Assembly (NCBI RefSeq): GCF_003604215.1 | Contig: NZ_QXGS01000003.1 | Coordinates: forward strand, 248,001-312,000 | Direction: 5' to 3' | Length of the DNA: 64,000 bases | From: Teichococcus vastitatis | Lineage (GTDB): Bacteria > Pseudomonadota > Alphaproteobacteria > Acetobacterales > Acetobacteraceae | Part shown: piece after piece, positions 55,807 to 64,000 of the stretch | Layout: each line of letters starts with the position of its first letter | Position numbering within the stretch: the first letter of the stretch is position 1 | Program-made: the position numbers and the translations under genes | Notes under the pieces: generated by a model | The model's input: only the letters and a program-made list of their open reading frames with translations | Told to the model about the DNA's origin: nothing | Databases searched by the model: none

Positions 55807-56568
55807 TCAGCGCCAGTCCAGCCCCTCAGGGTAGCGGGCGAACAGAAATGTCAGCCCCTCGGCCGGCGCATTCTGCCCGGCCAGAGTGCGGTCACGGCCA
55901 TCCAGCAGCTGGCGCGGCCATTCCACCGGGCGGCGCCCCAGGCCGACCTGCACCAGCGTTCCCACCATGTTGCGAACCTGGTGGTGCAGGAAGGAACGCG
56001 CCTCGGTCCGCACCAGGATCTCGTCGTCCTGCCGCTCCACATCCAGCCGGTCCAGGGTGCGCAGCGCGTCCTTTGCCTGGCAGGCCGCGGCCCGGAAGGC
56101 GGAGAAATCGTGCCGTCCCAGCAGATGCTGGGCGGCGCGGTGCATCACTTCGGCATCCAGCGGACCCTGCACGTGCCACACCCGCCCAGCCTGCAGCGCC
56201 GGCCGGGCGCGGCGGTTCAGGATGCGATAGCGATAGCCCCGGCCGGTGCAGGAGAAGCGCGCCGACCACCCCGCCGGCGCATGGGCCGCCTTGACCACGC
56301 TGACGGGGTGAGGCCGACCGTGGAAATTCAGCGCATCGCGTAGCCGCTCCGGTGACAGGCCGAGCGCGATGTCGATCTGCACCACCTGACCTTCGGCATG
56401 CACGCCAGCATCGGTGCGGCCGGATGCCATGGTGGGCGCCGGAACGCCACCATTCAGCGACGCGCCGGCGTCTTCCAGCACCTGCTGCACCGACAGGCCG
56501 CTGGCTTGGCGTTGCCAGCCCACGAACGGCGCGCCGTCATATTCCACCAGAAGGGCGTAGCGCGGCAC
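55807..56568 (-). CDS. truA: tRNA pseudouridine synthase A
   Basis: Makes pseudouridine at positions 38-40 of the anticodon arm. The 253-residue product shows YDGAPFVGWQRQ near 10, the catalytic aspartate D53 in SGRTDAGVHAEGQ and FLHHQVRNMVG near 195. The start is a GTG at 56566-56568, three bases after the fmt stop. On the minus strand the order is def-fmt-truA, one probable operon. Confidence 0.96.
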   Translation of the reverse strand: MPRYALLVEYDGAPFVGWQRQASGLSVQQVLEDAGASLNGGVPAPTMASGRTDAGVHAEGQVVQIDIALGLSPERLRDALNFHGRPHPVSVVKAAHAPAGWSARFSCTGRGYRYRILNRRARPALQAGRVWHVQGPLDAEVMHRAAQHLLGRHDFSAFRAAACQAKDALRTLDRLDVERQDDEILVRTEARSFLHHQVRNMVGTLVQVGLGRRPVEWPRQLLDGRDRTLAGQNAPAEGLTFLFARYPEGLDWR

Positions 56569-56571
56569 CGG

Positions 56572-57492
56572 TCAGGCCAGAAGGGTGCCGGGCGGCAGGC
56601 TGTAGCCGCGCAGAAAGGCTTCCGCATCCTGCGCGGCGCGACCGGCCCGTTGCAGGCGCCGCAGGCGTAGCCTGCCATGGCCGCAGGCGATGCGCGGCGC
56701 GTCATCCAGCACCTGGCCCGGCGGCGCTATCGTCGGGCAGTCCTCCGCCACGGCGTCCAGGACGCGGACCGGCTGCCCGTCATGCCGGAAGAACGTGCCC
56801 GGCCGCGGGTTCAGGGCCCGTACCCGCCGCGCCAGCCCCGCGGCGTCCTCGGTCCAGTTCAGCTGCCCGTCGGCCTTGCTGAGCTTGGGCGCATAGGTGG
56901 CACCTTCCTCGGGTTGCGGCACCGGCGGCGGCGGTTCTGCCAGGGTGCGCAGGATCAGCTCGCTGCCCAGGGCCGCCAGGGCGTCATGCACCACCTGGGT
57001 GTTGTCCGTGTCCCGGATCGGCACCCGCCCGGACAGCAGCATCGCTCCGGTATCCAGCCCCTCATCCATCTGCATGATGGTGATCCCGGTTTCCCGATCT
57101 CCCGCCAGGATCGCCGCCTGGATCGGGGCCGCGCCACGCCAGCGCGGCAGCAGCGAGGCGTGGATGTTCAGGCAGCCGCGACGCGGCGCCTCCAGCATCG
57201 CCGCTGGCAGGATCAGGCCGTAGGCGGCGACCACGGCGGCATCCAGCGCCAGGGCGGCGAAGGCTTCATGCTCGGCGGCATCGCGCCGCAGCCGGACGGG
57301 ATGCCGCGTGGGCAGGCCCAGCGCCAGAGCCTTGCGATGGACGGGGCAGGGGGTTTCGCGCTGCCCACGGCCGGCGGGGCGAGGTGGCTGGGTGTACACG
57401 GCGGCGATCTCGTGCCCGGCGGCGTGCAAAGCCTCCAGTGCCGGCACCGCGAAGTCCGGGCTGCCCATGAAAGCGAGGCGCAGCGGCGTCAT
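56572..57492 (-). CDS. fmt: Methionyl-tRNA formyltransferase
   Basis: Formylates initiator Met-tRNA using 10-formyl-tetrahydrofolate. The 306-residue protein has FMGSPDFAVPALEAL at the start, the catalytic CLNIHASLLPRWRGAAPIQ near 105-125 and TGITIMQMDEGLDTG near 138. A C-terminal OB-like tRNA-binding domain contains LNPRPGTFF. Its ATG overlaps the def stop by four bases, so formylation and deformylation enzymes are coupled. Confidence 0.97.
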   Translation of the reverse strand: MTPLRLAFMGSPDFAVPALEALHAAGHEIAAVYTQPPRPAGRGQRETPCPVHRKALALGLPTRHPVRLRRDAAEHEAFAALALDAAVVAAYGLILPAAMLEAPRRGCLNIHASLLPRWRGAAPIQAAILAGDRETGITIMQMDEGLDTGAMLLSGRVPIRDTDNTQVVHDALAALGSELILRTLAEPPPPVPQPEEGATYAPKLSKADGQLNWTEDAAGLARRVRALNPRPGTFFRHDGQPVRVLDAVAEDCPTIAPPGQVLDDAPRIACGHGRLRLRRLQRAGRAAQDAEAFLRGYSLPPGTLLA

Positions 57493-58022
57493 TCCTTGTC
57501 GCGCGCCTGTTGCTTGAGTTCCTTGGCCAGCTTGCGCAGCAGCATGTTGCGCTTCAGCGCCGACAGATGATCCACGAACAGCACGCCGTTGAGGTGGTCG
57601 ATCTCGTGCTGGATGCAGGTGGCGAGCAGGCCGTCCGCCGACATTTCCTGGCGCCGGCCCTCGAGGTCAAGCCAGCGGACCTTGACCTCGGCCGGCCGCT
57701 CCACATCCGCGTACTGGTTGGGCAGCGACAGGCATCCCTCCTCGCGCACCGCGTGCTCGGCGCTGGCGGCCACGATCTCGGGATTTACCATGACCAGCGG
57801 CGAGGGCACCTCGTCGGGCTGCAGGTCGATCACCACCAGACGCAGCAGCGATCCGATCTGCGGGGCAGCGAGGCCGATGCCGGGAGCCTTGTACATCGTG
57901 GCGAGCATGCGCGGCGCCAGGGCGCGTACCGCGTCCATGTCGGCGGGGCCCACGGGCCGCGCCTTGGCACGCAGCTGGGGGGCGGGAACGAAAAGGATCG
58001 GCAACAGGTCGGAATCTGGCAT
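57489..58022 (-). CDS. def: Peptide deformylase
   Basis: Removes the formyl group from nascent proteins. In the 177 residues the three metal-site motifs are complete: GIGLAAPQ at 48-55, EGCLS at 95-99 (C97 ligand) and HEIDH at 139-143. First gene of def-fmt-truA on the minus strand, divergent from hsp20. Confidence 0.97.
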   Translation of the reverse strand: MPDSDLLPILFVPAPQLRAKARPVGPADMDAVRALAPRMLATMYKAPGIGLAAPQIGSLLRLVVIDLQPDEVPSPLVMVNPEIVAASAEHAVREEGCLSLPNQYADVERPAEVKVRWLDLEGRRQEMSADGLLATCIQHEIDHLNGVLFVDHLSALKRNMLLRKLAKELKQQARDKE

Positions 58023-58131
58023 GGGATGCCTGCTCTAGCCGCCGCCCTCGTTCGCTTCAACCGGCATGCGCCACGCAGCTGAGCCAAGGCAGCCCCTTGC
58101 ATCGCGCGCCGGAAATATCACATCTGGAAGC

Positions 58132-58180
58132 GTCGGAGGTGCCTCGGGCCTCCGGCACCGACTCGCTCAACCTTGAGGGG
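58132..58180 (+). promoter_or_regulatory. hsp20 leader with two hairpins, possible RNA thermometer
   Basis: GGTGCC (58138-58143) pairs with GGCACC (58154-58159), with an outer GTC/GAC pair. A second small hairpin, CTCA/TGAG (58166-58169 with 58174-58177), covers the first part of the GAGGGG ribosome binding site (58175-58180) ten bases before the ATG. Heat-opened hairpins of this sort control many alphaproteobacterial hsp20 genes. No clear ROSE consensus is seen. Confidence 0.35.
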
Positions 58181-58189
58181 TTACCGGCC

Positions 58190-58672
58190 ATGTCCCGCTC
58201 GTCGCTTTTCGGCTCTCCGCTGTTTCTGGGCTTCGACCACCTCGAGCAAATGCTCGACCGGGTTGCCAAGAATTCGGACGGCTATCCTCCCTACAACATC
58301 GAGCAAACCGGCGAGAGCCGCCTGCGGATCACCCTTGCCGTGGCGGGCTTCAGCATGGACGACCTGCAGATCACGCAGGAAGACAACCAGCTCGTTGTTC
58401 GCGGAAAGCAACGCGAGGAGGTCGAAGGGCGTATATTCCTTCACAGGGGTATCGCCGCCAGGCAGTTCCAGCGTGCCTTTGTTCTGGCGGAGGGTATCGA
58501 GGTGGAGGGGGCGTGGCTCGATAACGGCCTGCTGCACATCGACCTGAAGCGCCCGCAGCCCGAGGTTCGGGTCAAGGCCATCCAGATCGGCACGCGCGGC
58601 AACCAGCCCAGCCGGTCGTTGATGAGCAATGGCTTGCTCGGGGACCGCAAAGGGTCCGAGCGCGAATCCTGA
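58190..58672 (+). CDS. Small heat shock protein, Hsp20/alpha-crystallin family
   Basis: ATP-independent holdase that keeps unfolding proteins soluble. The 160-residue product has an N-terminal arm (SPLFLGFDHLEQMLDR), an alpha-crystallin domain at about 36-130 (YNIEQTGESRLRITLAVAGF; NQLVVRGKQRE) and a C-terminal extension. The I-x-I-like tail motif is not obvious. The ATG at 58190 follows GAGGGG. A DUF1150 gene follows 63 bases later. Confidence 0.93.
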   Translation: MSRSSLFGSPLFLGFDHLEQMLDRVAKNSDGYPPYNIEQTGESRLRITLAVAGFSMDDLQITQEDNQLVVRGKQREEVEGRIFLHRGIAARQFQRAFVLAEGIEVEGAWLDNGLLHIDLKRPQPEVRVKAIQIGTRGNQPSRSLMSNGLLGDRKGSERES

Positions 58673-58735
58673 ATTTGGCCCGCGTTTGTCCGGGATACGT
58701 CCGCCTGAAACAGGGGACAGAAAGGAGATCAGTTC

Positions 58736-58978
58736 ATGATCAAGGAGAATGCAACCCGCCCGTTCGCCGCTTCTGACGCGTTGCGCCAGTTGACCGCCGC
58801 GGACTGGGCCCGGTTTGGAGCCGACCAGATCGCCTATATCCGCCCGATCATCGTGGATGGGCAGGCCGTGGTGGCCATCCATGCCGCGGATGGAACGCAG
58901 ATCGGCGCGGCGCCGGATACCGGCTTGGCGACGGCGGCGATCCTGCAGCATGAAATGCTGCCGGTGCTGGTCCACTGA
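58736..58978 (+). CDS. DUF1150 family small protein
   Basis: An 80-residue protein with the pattern of DUF1150: a helical start, FGADQIAYIRPI, then VAIHAADGTQIG and a closing LQHEMLPVLVH. The family is found in alphaproteobacteria, commonly right after hsp20 as here. AAAGGAG precedes the ATG at good spacing. Function unknown; co-expression with the heat shock gene is the best clue. Confidence 0.85.
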   Translation: MIKENATRPFAASDALRQLTAADWARFGADQIAYIRPIIVDGQAVVAIHAADGTQIGAAPDTGLATAAILQHEMLPVLVH

Positions 58979-59045
58979 CGATCGGCCTCGCGGGCGAAAG
59001 GAGCCGGCGCGGTGCGTTTTCTTGGCTCTTCGCTCCCGAGAGGCG

Positions 59046-59074
59046 TTGCCCTGGGCATCCGGGGCCGTTAGATA
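59046..59074 (+). promoter_or_regulatory. Promoter of tRNA-Thr
   Basis: TTGCCC at 59046-59051, 17-base spacer, TAGATA at 59069-59074. The predicted start point is only about seven bases before the mature tRNA. Confidence 0.55.
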
Positions 59075-59087
59075 GCGCGGCGCAGGC

Positions 59088-59162
<75 letters not shown>

Positions 59163-59309
59163 GTTCTTCCCCTCACATCGCGCGCATCGCTTGCCGGCCT
59201 GCCGATGCTTCGCTCGATGTGACTTCCTGTCGCGGTATTTTGCGAATCATTCGCATTGCAAGCGCGTCGCAATGGCGCCATATGCTCCGCAACTGCGAAG
59301 GAAGCCACC

Positions 59310-59744
59310 ATGCTGGTTCGCCAGATCCTCCTCGCCACGGCCACAGCTACGGGGCTGCTATTGCTGGCACCGTTCGCGCGGGCGCAGACGGCAACCCCGA
59401 TCGGGCTGGAACTGAACCGCCTGGAAGCGCGGCAGGAAGGCTGCCGCGTGTGGCTGGTGCTGCGCAATCCTGGCGAGGAGGCGGTGGACCCACTGCGGCT
59501 CGACCTCCTGGTGTTCGGCAAGGACGGCGTGGTGTCGCGCCGCCTCGCGCTCGATGTCGGACCTTTGCCGGCCGAAAAGACCATGGCGCGCATCTTCGAC
59601 CTGAACGGACAGAATTGCGACGGCATCGGCACGGTCCTGCTCAACGACCTGCTGGCCTGCGGCGCCAGCGCCGAGGCGCGGGCGGGTTGCCTGTCCCGCA
59701 TCACCCTCGGCTCCCGGGTCGAAGGTGTGCCGTTCGAGAAGTGA
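59310..59744 (+). CDS. Secreted protein of unknown function upstream of exbB
   Basis: A 144-residue protein with a clear signal peptide (MLVRQILLATATATGLLLLAPFARAQ, cleavage near residue 26). The mature part has four cysteines that could form two disulfides and no recognisable catalytic motif. GGAAG precedes the ATG. It ends 10 bases before exbB, so it is probably the first gene of an ExbBD-TonB operon and may be a periplasmic accessory to the energy-transfer complex. This role is inferred from context alone. Confidence 0.7.
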   Translation: MLVRQILLATATATGLLLLAPFARAQTATPIGLELNRLEARQEGCRVWLVLRNPGEEAVDPLRLDLLVFGKDGVVSRRLALDVGPLPAEKTMARIFDLNGQNCDGIGTVLLNDLLACGASAEARAGCLSRITLGSRVEGVPFEK

Positions 59745-59754
59745 GGACATCGCG

Positions 59755-60501
<747 letters not shown>

Positions 60502-60507
60502 GCGGCC

Positions 60508-60957
60508 ATGGCTTTCTCCGGCATGGGTGTGGGGGGTGGCGAGGACGACAGCCCGCTCCCCATGGCCGACATGAACGTCACGCCGCTGGTGGACGTCATG
60601 CTGGTGTTGTTGATCGTCTTCATGGTGGCCGCACCGATGATGGTGGTGGGCGTTCCCGTGGAGCTGCCGAAAACCGCCGCTCCGCGTGCGGCTGCGCAGC
60701 GGCCACCGACCGTGCTGACCGTGGCGGCCGATGGCCGCGTGTTTCTGCGGCAGGACGAGATCGCGCGGGGCGAACTGGCCGGACGCCTGCGAGACCTGCA
60801 CCAGGAGGACCCTGAGGCGCCGGTCTATGTGCGCGGCGACCGTTCCGCTCCCTATGGAGACGTGCTGCGCGTGATGGGGCTGGTGACCCAGGCCGGCATC
60901 AGCCGGGTCTCGCTGATCGCGGAAGCCGAACCGGGCCCGGCGGTGCAGGCCCGCTGA
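60508..60957 (+). CDS. exbD: Biopolymer transporter ExbD
   Basis: Partner of ExbB carrying the essential membrane aspartate. In 149 residues there is a short cytoplasmic N-terminus, one membrane helix with the conserved D29 (MNVTPLVDVMLVLLIVFMV), and a periplasmic domain ending in VLRVMGLVTQAGISRVSLI. The stop and the next start share bases (TGATG at 60955-60959), so it is translationally coupled to tonB. Confidence 0.94.
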   Translation: MAFSGMGVGGGEDDSPLPMADMNVTPLVDVMLVLLIVFMVAAPMMVVGVPVELPKTAAPRAAAQRPPTVLTVAADGRVFLRQDEIARGELAGRLRDLHQEDPEAPVYVRGDRSAPYGDVLRVMGLVTQAGISRVSLIAEAEPGPAVQAR

Positions 60958-61865
60958 TGTCTGCCGCTGCTTCGATGGGGCAGAGCCTGCCGCGGATGCG
61001 GACTCTGGGCTGGGGCGTCTCCGTGCTGCTGCATGGCGGCGCGGCCGCCTTTCTGCTGGTCGGCCTGCCGGCCGAGCCGCCGCCATCGGCCGTGGTGGTG
61101 CCGCTGGAGATGACGAGCATGCCGACGGCGCCGACAGACGGCGAGTCGACGGCGAGCGATGCGGCCGAACCGGTTCAGGCCGTGGCGCCCGAGACCGTGC
61201 CAGCGGAACCGCCGCCCGTGGCGGCCGAAGCCCCGCCCGAACTGGCTCCCGAAGCCCCGCCTGATATTGCCCCTGTGCAGCCGCCCGATCCGGTTCTCGC
61301 CGAAGTGCCTCCTGAGCCGGCGCCGGCGCCGCCCGAACTGGCCCAGGCGGTAGAGCCGGAAACGGCTCCCCTTCTGGAGACCGAGGTGCCGCCGCCGCCG
61401 CCGCCGGCCCCCCCGCCGCCGCCACGGCCGGTGCAGCCACCGCCACGGACGGTTCCGCCGCGCCCGGTGGCGCGTCCTGCTCCGGCTGAAGCCACGCCGC
61501 GTCCCGATCCGGCGCCGCGGCCGGCCGCTTCGGCGGCCCAGGCGGCCGCGCCGGCCCAGCCCGGGCGGCTGGCCGCGCCGCCGCCGAGCTACATCAGCCG
61601 GCTCAATGCGGCCCTGGTGCGGGCCAAGCGCTATCCCAACGGCGCCCGCATCCGACGGCAGGAAGGAACCGCCATCCTCAGCTTCCGGATGGATCGCCAG
61701 GGTGAGGTCCTGGGCTGGCGCATCGTCCGCAGCACCGGCTTCGACGATCTGGACAGCGCGGTGGGCGAGATGATCGAGCGGGCATCGCCGCTGCCTCCAC
61801 CGCCGGAGGAAGTGCCGGGCAATCCCGTGGAATTGCAGGTGCCCGTCAACTTCAGCCTCCGCTGA
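60957..61865 (+). CDS. tonB: Energy transducer TonB
   Basis: Links the ExbBD motor to outer-membrane receptors. The 302-residue protein has a hydrophobic anchor near residues 18-38 (GWGVSVLLHGGAAAFLLVG) and a long periplasmic linker (about 45-200) extremely rich in Pro, Glu and Ala with runs of consecutive prolines. The C-terminal TonB domain contains YPNGARIRRQEGTAILSFRMDRQG and ends LQVPVNFSLR. No TonB-dependent receptor is nearby. Convergent with uvrA. Confidence 0.92.
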   Translation: MSAAASMGQSLPRMRTLGWGVSVLLHGGAAAFLLVGLPAEPPPSAVVVPLEMTSMPTAPTDGESTASDAAEPVQAVAPETVPAEPPPVAAEAPPELAPEAPPDIAPVQPPDPVLAEVPPEPAPAPPELAQAVEPETAPLLETEVPPPPPPAPPPPPRPVQPPPRTVPPRPVARPAPAEATPRPDPAPRPAASAAQAAAPAQPGRLAAPPPSYISRLNAALVRAKRYPNGARIRRQEGTAILSFRMDRQGEVLGWRIVRSTGFDDLDSAVGEMIERASPLPPPPEEVPGNPVELQVPVNFSLR

Positions 61866-61866
61866 G

Positions 61867-61902
61867 GAACAAGAAAGGCCGGGAAGCCGGCCTCCCTTGT
61901 TC
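61867..61902. terminator. Long inverted repeat between tonB and uvrA
   Basis: GAACAAG (61867-61873) and AGGCCGG (61876-61882) pair with CCGGCCT (61887-61893) and CTTGTTC (61896-61902), with a two-base internal mismatch on each side and a GAAG loop. It is symmetrical and should act in both directions. T-runs are very short. Confidence 0.7.
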
Positions 61903-61923
61903 AAAAGTCCAGAGTTCGGAGGC

Positions 61924-64000
<2,077 letters not shown>

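Noticed and set aside
61375..61470. Simple-sequence repeat rich in CCG within tonB
   Set aside because: It encodes the proline-rich TonB linker and is explained by that; not a separate repeat element.

Overview
This window is an essentially ordinary, very GC-rich and gene-dense stretch of a bacterial chromosome. The gene set and order suggest an alphaproteobacterium, most likely Acetobacteraceae (Roseomonas-like). Pointers are the rpmH-rnpA-yidD-yidC-engB-argB-dapD-dapE order, a PleD-type double-receiver diguanylate cyclase, hsp20 followed by a DUF1150 gene, gatCAB, and a pyrB partner of the dihydroorotase family that lacks its metal site. This placement is inferred from gene content only; no 16S rRNA gene is present. 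I see no prophage, insertion sequence, CRISPR array or rRNA operon.

Layout. 1-10 kb: rarA (cut by the window start), alaS, a TPR-glycosyltransferase, an N6-adenine methyltransferase, a polyprenyl diphosphate synthase and recQ. 10-14 kb: a less GC-rich gap with a doubtful small ORF, a MarR regulator, a lone CoxL-like molybdenum hydroxylase subunit and a GlcG/HbpS protein. 14-24.5 kb: a VTT-domain membrane protein, bcp-glnE, a large AsmA-like protein, tyrS, anmK and an alpha/beta hydrolase. 24.7-29.8 kb: an iron-sulfur/sulfur cluster (iscR-like, two cysteine desulfurases, 2Fe-2S ferredoxin, TenA, mnmA) and tRNA-Met. 29.8-34.2 kb: catabolic and redox genes on the minus strand (carbamoylase, tam, 3-hydroxybutyrate dehydrogenase, a cysteine-less FAD oxidoreductase). 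34.3-42.8 kb: the rpmH-to-engB membrane-insertion operon, argB, dapD-dapE, a small membrane protein and pleD. 42.8-52.3 kb, all minus: rpmG, an S41 protease, and ruvX-pyrB-pyrC'-plsY-dprA-topA. 52.3-58 kb: gatCAB, tRNA-Ser and def-fmt-truA. 58-64 kb: hsp20-DUF1150, tRNA-Thr, a secreted protein with exbB-exbD-tonB, and uvrA (cut by the window end).

How the parts work together. Much of the window serves translation (alaS, tyrS, gatCAB, fmt, def, truA, mnmA, rpmH, rpmG, rnpA, three tRNAs) and envelope biogenesis (yidC, yidD, plsY, AsmA-like, ExbBD-TonB). The desulfurase-ferredoxin-mnmA run links iron-sulfur chemistry to tRNA thiolation. Several sigma70-like promoters with 16-18 bp spacers can be read ahead of tRNA and ribosomal protein genes, and most convergent gene pairs are separated by a clear inverted repeat.

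No obviously new multi-gene system stands out. The best leads are the flavoprotein that has lost both redox cysteines, the solo CoxL-type subunit beside a MarR gene and a HbpS-like protein, the double-desulfurase cluster without a scaffold gene, the possible RNA thermometer ahead of hsp20, and a 12-bp motif repeated between two convergent gene pairs.
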